Program-made: the position numbers and the translations under genes | The notes under the pieces: model-generated | Told to the model about the DNA's origin: nothing | What the model saw: the letters and a program-made list of their open reading frames with translations, nothing else | Database searches by the model: none | Assembly: GCF_033898505.1 (NCBI RefSeq) | Contig: NZ_JAXAFK010000004.1 | Span: 186,001-250,000, forward strand | Direction: 5' to 3' | Source of the DNA: Pectobacterium carotovorum | GTDB taxonomy: Bacteria > Pseudomonadota > Gammaproteobacteria > Enterobacterales > Enterobacteriaceae | DNA length: 64,000 nucleotides | Shown: one piece after another, positions 50,692-58,596 of the stretch | Layout: each line of letters opens with the position of its first letter | Position numbering within the stretch: position 1 is the first letter of the stretch

Positions 50692-51243
50692 TCAGGAGGG
50701 CGCGCGATCGGGCAGTAGGCGGGAAATGTCAGTGAAAATAGCTTTCCAGGTTTCGTCATCGACCGCCATAAAGCCAAAATAGCGCAGCAGGAATGCCCCT
50801 TCGGATGCCAGAAACGCCAGCCGAGCATCTCGCCCTTCCTGGGAATTCAGGTCAAGCCCGGCCAACTGGCGGTCATACCACGCCTGTGATTTAGCAAGAT
50901 GCTCGGGCATGTTCAGCAATGAAGCCATCATACCCGCCGCGCGATCGCCTTCTGCGGCATCCGTTCGATACGTGACGTCAACATGCGCACGTACTCTGGC
51001 CTCCTGACTATCATCCGCACCGATGCACGCGGCTGTCATCTCATCAAACTCATCTTCCCAGCGCTGATACATGGCACTAATCAACTCGTCTTTCGTCCCG
51101 AAGCACGACTGAATACCGCCTTTTGTCACGCCCGCGGCTTTGGCGACCGCATCAATCGTCAACGAGGCAATGCCCTGTGTGTGAACGATCTGTTCCGCCG
51201 CATCCAACACGCCTGCACGATTAATGCTCTTATTACGCCCCAT
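50692..51243 (-). CDS. TetR-family repressor (SmvR-like)
   Basis: A 183-residue TetR regulator. N-terminal HTH: AGVLDAAEQIVHTQGIASLTIDAVAKAAGVTKGGIQSCFGTKDEL. The C-terminal TetR_C-type domain has LLNMPEHLAKSQAWYDRQL and ALFLRYFGF-like helices. Divergent from the efflux gene at 51347 with an inverted repeat between them, the usual arrangement of smvR/smvA-type pairs. Confidence 0.9.
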   Translation of the reverse strand: MGRNKSINRAGVLDAAEQIVHTQGIASLTIDAVAKAAGVTKGGIQSCFGTKDELISAMYQRWEDEFDEMTAACIGADDSQEARVRAHVDVTYRTDAAEGDRAAGMMASLLNMPEHLAKSQAWYDRQLAGLDLNSQEGRDARLAFLASEGAFLLRYFGFMAVDDETWKAIFTDISRLLPDRAPS

Positions 51244-51254
51244 ACCTTCCCCGA

Positions 51255-51278
51255 TTTAAAATACGTTTGTATTTAAAA
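51255..51278. promoter_or_regulatory. TetR operator between repressor and efflux gene
   Basis: TTTAAAATAC-GTTT-GTATTTAAAA, an inverted repeat with core AAATAC / GTATTT, 12 bp from the tetR-type start and before the MFS gene. Confidence 0.68.
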
Positions 51279-51346
51279 AGCAATTCTATATCATCAGAAC
51301 GCTATCCAACAGATGAAAAATGGAAGATCGAGGCAGAGATCCTGTT

Positions 51347-52849
51347 ATGCAATCACCAAAAAAGTGGCTGATTCTGGCCATTGTTTCCAGTGCACTGTTC
51401 CTGATTGTTATTGACATGACGGTACTGTACACCGCACTCCCGACACTGACTCACGACTTGCATGCCACGGCATCGGACAAGCTGTGGATCGTGAATATCT
51501 ACGCGTTGGTTGCCTCCGGCTTGCTGCTGGGAATGGGCACGTTGGGTGATAAGCTGGGCCATAAACCATTATTTATTTCCGGGCTGGTCGTATTCGGCAC
51601 CGCGTCATTGTTCGCCGCTTATTCACCCACTCCCCATATGCTCATCGCCGCCCGTGCTTTGCTGGCAGTGGGTGCGGCAATGATGATGCCCGCCACGCTC
51701 TCCATTATCCGTCTGACCTTTTCTGATGAACGGGAACGCGCACTGGCGATTGGCATCTGGGCAGCGGTGGCATCCGGCGGTGCCGCGTTTGGCCCCGTCA
51801 TGGGCGGGATATTGCTTGAATACTTCTGGTGGGGCTCGGTTTTCCTCATTAATGTACCGGTCGTTCTGCTTGCGCTCATCATGGGAGTCACCGTCATTCC
51901 ACACCGGCCGGGTAATGCTTCACACCGCTGGGACTTCTTTGGTTCTCTATTGATTATGGTTGGTTTGATTGGTGTAACCTATGCCATAAAAGAGCTGGGC
52001 AAACGGGTTCCGTCTTATGCAGATGCGCTAATCGCGCTGCTGATCGGCGTGGCGTTCATTATCCTGTTCGTTCGGCGCCAGCGTAACAGCAAGCATCCTC
52101 TGGTCGATTTCTCTCTCTTCCGCCTGCGGCCTTTCAGCGCCGCCGTAGCCGCAGCTATTGTAGCAGCGGCCGCATTGATCGGTATGGAGCTGGCTTTCAC
52201 CCAGCGACTACAGCTAGTCGTTGGGCTGTCTCCGCTACAGGCCGGCCTGTTCATTTTACCGCTGTCATTGGCTTCCTTTATCTCTGGCCCGCTGACCGGA
52301 AGAATGCTGCCGCGCGTGAATAGCGGGACAATGCTAGCCGCTGGCCTGTTGATTTCGGGACTCGGAATGGGAAGTTATCTGCTGCTCCACAATGCGCCCA
52401 CCATGATACAAATCATCAGCCTGACCATTATTGGCGCAGGTGTGGGCTCCACCATGACGGCCGCATCGAGCACCATTATGCAGGTTGCTCCGGCGTCAAA
52501 AGCGGGTATGGCAGCCTCAATCGAAGAAGTGTCCTATGAATTAGGGGGCGCGACGGGCGTGACGCTGATGGGCAGTTTGCTGTCTTTCGCTTATTCTGCA
52601 ACGTTTATGTTGCCCGCAGGGTTTACCGCACCGGACACCGCCTATGACAGCCTGGACGAGGCATTAATTTTTGCCGAATCCTTACCGGAAAATATGCAGC
52701 GCATTCTTACCGCACAGGCACATTCCGCCTTTGATTCCGGATTTTCCACCGTGCTGGCAGCGGCAACGTTGATTTTACTGTTGACCTCAGCCTTCGTCTG
52801 GGCAACGCGCCATAATAAACAACATCGTCATCAGGCCGCTGATGTATAG
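51347..52849 (+). CDS. DHA2-family MFS multidrug efflux pump (SmvA/QacA-like)
   Basis: A 500-residue 14-TM drug:H+ antiporter. TM1 motif IDMTVLYTALPTLTHDLHATASDKLWIVNIYALV, motif A MGTLGDKLGHKPLF, motif C-like GPVMGGILLEYFWWGSVFLINVP. Similar to SmvA, which exports methyl viologen and cationic biocides. Start ATG 51347 (MQSPKKWLIL); an upstream in-frame ATG at 51320 has no SD. Expected to be repressed by the adjacent TetR protein. The exact substrate is not predictable. Confidence 0.9.
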   Translation: MQSPKKWLILAIVSSALFLIVIDMTVLYTALPTLTHDLHATASDKLWIVNIYALVASGLLLGMGTLGDKLGHKPLFISGLVVFGTASLFAAYSPTPHMLIAARALLAVGAAMMMPATLSIIRLTFSDERERALAIGIWAAVASGGAAFGPVMGGILLEYFWWGSVFLINVPVVLLALIMGVTVIPHRPGNASHRWDFFGSLLIMVGLIGVTYAIKELGKRVPSYADALIALLIGVAFIILFVRRQRNSKHPLVDFSLFRLRPFSAAVAAAIVAAAALIGMELAFTQRLQLVVGLSPLQAGLFILPLSLASFISGPLTGRMLPRVNSGTMLAAGLLISGLGMGSYLLLHNAPTMIQIISLTIIGAGVGSTMTAASSTIMQVAPASKAGMAASIEEVSYELGGATGVTLMGSLLSFAYSATFMLPAGFTAPDTAYDSLDEALIFAESLPENMQRILTAQAHSAFDSGFSTVLAAATLILLLTSAFVWATRHNKQHRHQAADV

Positions 52850-52867
52850 CGCCATAGGCTAAGACGA

Positions 52868-52898
52868 TAAAAAACGCCGTTCAATGACGAACGGCGTT
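52868..52898 (-). terminator. Terminator of the three-lipoprotein operon
   Basis: A 10-bp stem AACGCCGTTC (52873-52882) / GAACGGCGTT (52889-52898); on the minus strand it runs into TTTTTTATCG. Lies between the convergent efflux gene and the DUF799 gene. Confidence 0.9.
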
Positions 52899-52933
52899 GG
52901 TAATGGCGATTTGGCAACGTACTACATAACGGA

Positions 52934-53593
52934 TTAGTACGTTTCTTTACCGTATTGCAATGAGCGAGGCCCGTACAGCATACCGCGTGGATGGCCCGCC
53001 GCCAGCAGGCGCGTGCTGGTCACGCCAGCAACATCATGGCCTTTGTCGGAGATCGTGTCCGCAATCTGGCTCACCGCAGCCTGCACCAGCGCACCGATGA
53101 TGCCGCCGTTAGAATTTGATTGCTGTTCGTTGCTGGACGCCGTTGCACTTCCGCTCCACAGCAGTTTTCCGGTACGCAGATCAACCAGACGTGCATCCGC
53201 AGAAACGCGGGTTTCGCTGCTAATCACGATGTATGACGTGCCGTATTCTTTTACGTCCAAATACAGTGCAGCATCAGCACCAAAGATTTGGTGCAGCTTC
53301 GCCGTACTCAGCGCATGAATATCCGCCGCAGTCGACAGACCATTCTGTTTGAACGTTTCGTCTACGACAGCGACAGGCAAGACGTAATAACCGGATTCCG
53401 CCAGCGGGTAGGTAACTTGTGAAAGCAGGCTATAGCTCGCTTTCACATCCGGCGAATGGTTAACCGGCGGCAATACCAGAATAGACTTAGGTTTACTCTG
53501 CTTAAATGCCGTGTAGTCATAGGGAACGGGTTTAGCACAACCGGTCAGCACCAGCGCAAAAACCAGACCACATAATCCTAAAAAACGATTCAT
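52934..53593 (-). CDS. DUF799 (GNA1162-like) lipoprotein
   Basis: A 219-residue predicted lipoprotein: signal MNRFLGLCGLVFALVLTGC, lipidated Cys19. The DUF799 domain resembles TolB-N/CsgG-like folds: SILVLPPVNHSPDVKASYSLLSQVTYPLAESGYYVLPV..., DAALYLDVKEYGTSYIVISSETRVSADARLVDLRTGKLLWSG. The C-terminus (GHPRGMLYGPRSLQYGKE) matches the family. Overlaps the upstream DUF4810 gene by 4 bp. Probably acts with the other two lipoproteins at the outer membrane; function unknown. Confidence 0.88.
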   Translation of the reverse strand: MNRFLGLCGLVFALVLTGCAKPVPYDYTAFKQSKPKSILVLPPVNHSPDVKASYSLLSQVTYPLAESGYYVLPVAVVDETFKQNGLSTAADIHALSTAKLHQIFGADAALYLDVKEYGTSYIVISSETRVSADARLVDLRTGKLLWSGSATASSNEQQSNSNGGIIGALVQAAVSQIADTISDKGHDVAGVTSTRLLAAGHPRGMLYGPRSLQYGKETY

Positions 53594-53949
53594 TTAATGC
53601 TCCCTTTATTTTTACTCAACAGAAAGTCCATAAAAGGTGCTGATTCAGGGAATTTCGCTTTTTCAGTTTCAAACTGTTGGCGAGCTTCGCTATCACGGCC
53701 AGTGTTGGCATACAGCAACCCAAGTTGAGCATAGAGTCCCGGCGGGACAGGTTTATTGGCGGCTTTCGCTTTTTCGATCGATTCATTCAAAGCAAGAATT
53801 TGCTGCTCAGGGCCGACTTTATCTTGTTGATAGTAATCGTAAAGAGCCGGCTGATATTTTTCCCAGCTGTAAATGGTTTTTGGCTGAGACGCACAACCAG
53901 CCAGCACTGTCGCTGCAAGCAGCAGGACAATTTTCTTATGAGATAACAT
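53590..53949 (-). CDS. DUF4810 lipoprotein
   Basis: A 119-residue predicted lipoprotein: signal MLSHKKIVLLLAATVLAGC, Cys19. The mature part has the DUF4810 signature SWEKYQPALYDYYQQ and a TPR-like helical pair (PPGLYAQLGLLYANTGRDSEARQQFETEKAKFPESAPFMDFLL). Middle gene of the operon, 18 bp after the CsgG-family gene and overlapping the DUF799 gene. Function unknown. Confidence 0.88.
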   Translation of the reverse strand: MLSHKKIVLLLAATVLAGCASQPKTIYSWEKYQPALYDYYQQDKVGPEQQILALNESIEKAKAANKPVPPGLYAQLGLLYANTGRDSEARQQFETEKAKFPESAPFMDFLLSKNKGSIK

Positions 53950-53967
53950 GGTTATATTCCTATTCCA

Positions 53968-54639
53968 TTAGTTCGCTGGGCGCCAGGCACCACTTTCAAT
54001 TCCCGCAACCAGATTATTGACGGCTTCACGAATAGCCAAATCCAGCACTTTACCGTTCAGCGTAGAGTCATAGCTGGCCGTACCACCGAAACCGATAATT
54101 TCACGGTTGGACAAGGTGTACTCACCGGCACCTTGTACGGAATACACCACTTCAGACGTTTGCACGTTCACCACGTTCAACGTAGTTTTTGCGTAAGCAA
54201 CCTGTGTTTTTCCGCGACCAAGGATGCCCCACAGTTGATGGTCACCCACTTCTTTGCGACCAAACTCGGTCACATCGCCGGTAACAACATAGCTAGCGCC
54301 TTTCAGCGTCTGCGTTTGCCCTTTAATACCCGCTTCTGCTTTCAGCTCTTCCATATTGGTACGATCCAACACATTAAAGCGGCCGCTCTGCTGAAGATGG
54401 CTCACAAGAATGGTCTTGGATTGATTACCTAAACGGTCAACTCCATCAGAAAAAATTCCGTTCATGTAATTAGAGCGGTTTTCAAATTTTCCGACGGAAA
54501 TCGGGCTGCGAACGCCCTGATAAGGCGTACTGTAAGAAGTCACTTTTTGTGCTTCTACGGTACGGGAAGACTCTGTAGCACATCCGCTCAATAACGCTGC
54601 TGACATGAATACAGAACAAAGAACGACTTTTTTATTCAT
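53968..54639 (-). CDS. CsgG/HfaB-family lipoprotein
   Basis: A 223-residue predicted lipoprotein related to CsgG, the curli export pore. Signal MNKKVVLCSVFMSAALLSGC with Cys20; family blocks PISVGKFENRSNYMNGIF, VSHLQQSGRFNVLDRTNMEELKAE, GASYVVTGDVTEFGRKE and LDLAIREAVNNLV. Start ATG 54639 with SD AAGGG; the longer frame to 54678 is rejected. First gene of a three-lipoprotein operon with no curli genes (csgAB, EF) nearby, so its role differs from curli secretion. Confidence 0.9.
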   Translation of the reverse strand: MNKKVVLCSVFMSAALLSGCATESSRTVEAQKVTSYSTPYQGVRSPISVGKFENRSNYMNGIFSDGVDRLGNQSKTILVSHLQQSGRFNVLDRTNMEELKAEAGIKGQTQTLKGASYVVTGDVTEFGRKEVGDHQLWGILGRGKTQVAYAKTTLNVVNVQTSEVVYSVQGAGEYTLSNREIIGFGGTASYDSTLNGKVLDLAIREAVNNLVAGIESGAWRPAN

Positions 54640-55066
54640 AACACTATCCCTTAGTGACAATCCATTAACCCTGAGCAAAGCCCTGTTATTGATTCATAAT
54701 GAAAATGCCGTAAAAACGTTATTTAGCTGCAACACAGTTTTGCTGCGTTTAAATAGCGCTCGACATTATGAGGGGCGTAAGGAAAAGTAACGAGTTATTT
54801 CATGGGAAAATTAGCAAAAATAATAAAAACCAGAATTTTTACCTGAAATAAATCGCTGTAAACCGGATAAAAAACAAGGTTATATGCAACCATGCCATTA
54901 CTTTCACATAACATTACAACTAACTGAAACGATTCAATAATTTCATTAATAACACGCGTGAGATTTAACATTAACCGACTTTTTACCTGCTCTATATCAA
55001 GGTCAGGGTGTTATCCAGCTATTAGGATAAAGGCCACGATCGAGGGATCCAGGGTGGGAGAAGGTA
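54640..55066. other. Gene-free region between the CsgG-family operon and aegA
   Basis: About 430 bp, AT-rich in the middle (54790-54960), with the divergent promoters. On the aegA side lie an FNR-like site (54987-55000) and a -10 TAGGAT (55023-55028). Short frames here lack SD and family features and are not called. Confidence 0.55.
54987..55028 (+). promoter_or_regulatory. FNR-type site and -10 element of aegA
   Basis: CTGCTCTATATCAA (54987-55000) matches TTGAT-N4-ATCAA at 8 of 10 positions. Its centre is 41.5 bp before the start implied by TAGGAT (55023-55028), exactly the class II FNR geometry. Confidence 0.6.
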
Positions 55067-57091
55067 ATGAACCGATTTGTTATTGCCAGTACTCAAGACT
55101 GTATGGGGTGCCATGCATGCGAAATCGCCTGCGTCATTTCACACAATGATGAGCAGTATCCAGATAGCACCACGGTGTTTCAGCCCAGAATCAAGGCATT
55201 CAATACGCCAACGCTGCGAGCTGCCGTGACCTGCCGTCACTGTGAGGATGCCCCCTGCGCCAGCGTGTGTCCAACGCAGGCCTTGATCAGAAAAGACAAT
55301 AGCATTCAGCTCGTTCAGGAAAAGTGCATTGGCTGTAAAAGCTGTGTACTGGCGTGCCCGTTCGGCGCGATGTCCATGGTGACAAACCCCGTGGACAATA
55401 GCACCGTCGCCCATAAATGCGATCTCTGCGCCGATCGTCCCGAAGGGCAAGCGTGTGTAGAAGCCTGCCCGACGCAAGCCTTGCAGTTAGTCAGCGAACA
55501 AACGTTGGCAGCCCGCCGTCAGGAAAAACAGCAGATGATGGCGCAGCGTTCAGCCTCCTACTGGCAGCGTGAAACGCCCGTGCTGAAAGCGCTGACGACC
55601 AATCCACTCAGTAAAAGGAAAAACTGGCCGCGCCGGGATGCCGAGAAAAAGCCGCTGACCCAGAGAACCTCCACGTTTGATGAAATCTATCATGGCTTCT
55701 CCGTGCAGCAGACGGAAGATCAGGCTGACCGCTGCCTTTCCTGCGGAAAACGCGCGATCTGCGAGTGGACCTGCCCGCTGCATAACAATATTCCTGAACT
55801 GCTGAGTCTGGCGAAGCAAGGGCGGATTCTTGAAGCCGTCGAGTTATCACACCAAACCAGCAGCCTGCCGGAAATCTGCGGCCGGGTGTGCCCACAGGAT
55901 CGGCTATGCGAAGGAGCCTGTACGCTGGGTAAAGAGTACGGCGCCATCACCATCGGCAACGTTGAGCGCTACATTACCGATACCGCAATGGCCATGGGCT
56001 GGTCGCCCGATATGACGCGTGTCGTTCCCAGCGGCAAACGCGCGGCGATCGTCGGTGCTGGCCCGGCAGGGTTAGCCTGCGCCGATGTGCTGGCGCGCAA
56101 CGGCGTGCAGGCTGTCGTGTTCGACCGCCACCCGGAAATTGGTGGGCTGCTCACATTCGGGATCCCGTCGTTCAAACTGGATAAAGAGGTGCTGATTCAT
56201 CGCCGTGAAGTATTCAGCGCGATGGGAATCGAATTCCGGCTGAATACCGAAGTGGGGAAAGATATTTCTCTGGCTCAGCTTCTGGATGACTATGACACCG
56301 TTTTCCTCGGCGTAGGCACCTACCGCTCCATGAAGGCTAACATTGATAATGAAGAGGCTCCCGGCGTCTTCGATGCGCTCCCTTTCCTGATTGCCAATAC
56401 CAAGCACGTCATGGGACTGCCTGAATTAGACGACGAGCCTTATATCTCGATGGCGGGCAAACGCGTCGTGGTGCTCGGCGGTGGAGATACCGCAATGGAC
56501 TGCCTGCGCACATCCGTTCGACAAGGTGCGGTATCCGTCACCTGCGCGTATCGTCGCGATGAAGCCAACATGCCGGGCTCGAAAAAAGAGGTGAAAAACT
56601 CCCGTGAAGAAGGCGTGGAGTTCATGTTTAACGTCCAGCCACAAAAAATCTGCCTCAATGAACAGGGCGAAGTATGCGGGATTAGCCTGGTTCGCACCGA
56701 ACTGGGCGAGCCTGACGCCAGCGGCCGTCGCCGTCCGCGCCCTATTCCCGGATCAGAATTTGTGCAACCTGCGGAAGCCGTGATAACCGCATTTGGCTTC
56801 CAGTCGCACAGCATGCCGTGGCTGGAAGAGGCCGAGATCGGTCTGGATAACTGGGGCTACATCACGGCCCCCCTAAATAGTCAGATCCCCTGCCAGACCA
56901 ACCATCCGCGTATTTTTGCTGGCGGCGATGCCGTACGCGGTGCCGATCTGGTGGTAACCGCCATTGCCGACGGGCGCAAAGCCGCATTGGGAATGATTGC
57001 GACGATGGGGCTGACCGCCGTCACGGGTGCCATTCCCGCACACCCGCAGCGTCCCGAAACGCACGCAACCTGCGAGGAGCTCCGCTCATGA
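55067..57091 (+). CDS. aegA: AegA-type Fe-S / GltD-like oxidoreductase
   Basis: A 674-residue fusion. Residues 1-170 form a four-cluster ferredoxin domain (CMGCHACEIAC, CRHCEDAPCASVCP, CIGCKSCVLACPFG, CDLCADRPEGQACVEACP). Residues about 200-660 resemble the glutamate synthase small subunit: Cys motif RCLSCGKRAICEWTCPLHNNIPELL, FAD GAGPAGLACADVL, NAD(P) GGGDTAMDCLRTS, FAGGDAVRGADLVV. E. coli AegA is linked to anaerobic formate-dependent urate breakdown. Overlaps the next gene by 4 bp. An upstream FNR-like site fits anaerobic expression. Confidence 0.9.
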   Translation: MNRFVIASTQDCMGCHACEIACVISHNDEQYPDSTTVFQPRIKAFNTPTLRAAVTCRHCEDAPCASVCPTQALIRKDNSIQLVQEKCIGCKSCVLACPFGAMSMVTNPVDNSTVAHKCDLCADRPEGQACVEACPTQALQLVSEQTLAARRQEKQQMMAQRSASYWQRETPVLKALTTNPLSKRKNWPRRDAEKKPLTQRTSTFDEIYHGFSVQQTEDQADRCLSCGKRAICEWTCPLHNNIPELLSLAKQGRILEAVELSHQTSSLPEICGRVCPQDRLCEGACTLGKEYGAITIGNVERYITDTAMAMGWSPDMTRVVPSGKRAAIVGAGPAGLACADVLARNGVQAVVFDRHPEIGGLLTFGIPSFKLDKEVLIHRREVFSAMGIEFRLNTEVGKDISLAQLLDDYDTVFLGVGTYRSMKANIDNEEAPGVFDALPFLIANTKHVMGLPELDDEPYISMAGKRVVVLGGGDTAMDCLRTSVRQGAVSVTCAYRRDEANMPGSKKEVKNSREEGVEFMFNVQPQKICLNEQGEVCGISLVRTELGEPDASGRRRPRPIPGSEFVQPAEAVITAFGFQSHSMPWLEEAEIGLDNWGYITAPLNSQIPCQTNHPRIFAGGDAVRGADLVVTAIADGRKAALGMIATMGLTAVTGAIPAHPQRPETHATCEELRS

Positions 57092-57609
57092 ATCAATTTG
57101 TTATCGCCGAAGCAGAAAAATGTATCGGCTGCCGGACCTGCGAGATTGCCTGCGCAGTCGCCCATAGCGGTGGTCAAAGTGCGCAATTGCGGCCTTCTCA
57201 CTTCTTTCCCCGCCTGAAGGTCGTAAAAAGCGCCAGCGTCAGCGTACCCGTTCTGTGCCGGCAGTGTGAGAATGCGCCCTGTGCCAGCGTGTGCCCAAAT
57301 GACGCGCTGGTGCGCGATCGGGATAGTATTCAGGTTATTCAGTCCCGCTGCATCGGCTGCAAAAGCTGTGTCGTCGCCTGTCCCTTTGGGGCCATCAATG
57401 TGGTGACGAAAGCGTCGAATGATGAGGGAGAAGCGCACCTCACGCAAAGCGAGGTTCACAAATGTGATTTGTGCGCGGATGTCGCCCAGAGCCCTTCCTG
57501 CGTTAGCGTGTGCCCGACATCGGCGCTGCGATTAGTGACCGCAGATGAGCTGCGCAAGCAGACGCTGGAAAAACAGCGGCGTTCCGCACTAGGGTGGCCG
57601 AGCCATTAA
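57088..57609 (+). CDS. hydN: HydN-like 4Fe-4S ferredoxin protein
   Basis: A 173-residue cytosolic electron carrier with four Cys clusters: CIGCRTCEIAC, CRQCENAPCASVCP, CIGCKSCVVACPFG, CDLCADVAQSPSCVSVCP. It is paralogous to the N-terminal domain of the upstream protein. Translationally coupled to aegA (ATGA). HydN is usually tied to formate dehydrogenase H electron flow; that gene is not in the window. The symbol is by similarity. Confidence 0.85.
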   Translation: MNQFVIAEAEKCIGCRTCEIACAVAHSGGQSAQLRPSHFFPRLKVVKSASVSVPVLCRQCENAPCASVCPNDALVRDRDSIQVIQSRCIGCKSCVVACPFGAINVVTKASNDEGEAHLTQSEVHKCDLCADVAQSPSCVSVCPTSALRLVTADELRKQTLEKQRRSALGWPSH

Positions 57610-57614
57610 AACAG

Positions 57615-57653
57615 ACTGGAAGGTGGCGGGCAGGGAAGGATCGCCACAAAACA
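57615..57653 (+). repeat. Partial REP-like repeat, copy 3
   Basis: GGTGGCGGGCAGG...CGCCAC (57623-57649) resembles the second half of the repeat at 36594-36616, with stem GTGGCG / CGCCAC. Lies just after hydN and may also act as its transcript end. Confidence 0.45.
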
Positions 57654-57798
57654 CACGATGCAGAAAATTCGTTGTGCCTAATTAATAATTATCGCCGATT
57701 TATCCATCGATTTTTCTTTAGATCACATATTAGTCTGATAATATGCATTGGTAATGCCTGATAGGTTCCCATCTTTTATCACGATCACGGAGTGAACA

Positions 57799-58542
57799 AT
57801 GACCTGCCATTTTGTCAGGTGGACAAGCACGGAAGCGCTTCCTGACTTACAAAGATTGCCCGATAGGCTCATCTCATCAACACAGGGTTTTTCAGCCAAA
57901 CGCCGTGAGCGTTATCTGAAAAGTCGCGTGCTGCTGGCTGAGATGATGTTCTATTTTTTCGGCTATCCGCTGTTACCCACGCTGCTGGTGTCCCCTGAAG
58001 GACGCCCTTATTTTGCCGATCCCAATATGCCCAATTTCAGCATCGGCTATGCAGGCAATACCATCGCCATCCTCCTGAGCGAAGAAGGCAGTGTGGGTAT
58101 GGATATCGAAATCGTTCATGTCAGGCCAACGAATCAGGCTATTCCACAGATGCAGGCGCAAACTCAGGCCGAACAGGCGTGGATCGACGCTCAGCACGAC
58201 CCGCTGGAAGCGGCAACGCAGCTATGCACCATTCGCCAGTCATTGATGAAAATCCCTGGCGTAAACAGCCATCCTCCCAATAACCTGAAACTCCACCCCG
58301 CCTCTGGCAGGCTGCGTTCAACCTGCACCCCCGCCGTAGAAGTGATGAGCGATGTTGATGATTATCTTGCCTGGGCCTGCGCCCATATCCCTACACTTAA
58401 CCGATTGATCATGTGGAAATATACATCGGCATCGGGCATGAGAAAATCGGGAGAAATTCTACAGCAGCAGCGCCAGTCTTTACGCTATATGAAATTGACC
58501 AGCCATACGATAGAAAAAGTTACCTCTACCGCCTCACAGTAG
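57799..58542 (+). CDS. yieE: 4'-phosphopantetheinyl transferase-like protein (YieE)
   Basis: A 247-residue member of the Sfp/AcpT superfamily, which attaches phosphopantetheine from CoA to carrier proteins. Matches E. coli YieE: RERYLKSRVLLAEMMFYFFG, SPEGRPYF, FSIGYAGNTIAILL, and the Mg-binding GMDIEIV. The usual WxxKE motif is not evident; the equivalent region reads TIRQSLMKIPG, so catalytic competence is uncertain. No synthase or carrier protein gene lies nearby. Convergent with adeP. Confidence 0.85.
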   Translation: MTCHFVRWTSTEALPDLQRLPDRLISSTQGFSAKRRERYLKSRVLLAEMMFYFFGYPLLPTLLVSPEGRPYFADPNMPNFSIGYAGNTIAILLSEEGSVGMDIEIVHVRPTNQAIPQMQAQTQAEQAWIDAQHDPLEAATQLCTIRQSLMKIPGVNSHPPNNLKLHPASGRLRSTCTPAVEVMSDVDDYLAWACAHIPTLNRLIMWKYTSASGMRKSGEILQQQRQSLRYMKLTSHTIEKVTSTASQ

Positions 58543-58565
58543 CCAGCCGCCTTGTAGCAGGCTGA

Positions 58566-58587
58566 GGCTCCGGGAAAGCCCGGAGCC
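58566..58587. terminator. Hairpin between yieE and adeP
   Basis: A 9-bp stem GGCTCCGGG (58566-58574) / CCCGGAGCC (58579-58587), loop AAAG, between convergent stops. No T-tract on either side. Confidence 0.6.
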
Positions 58588-58596
58588 ACGAACGGA

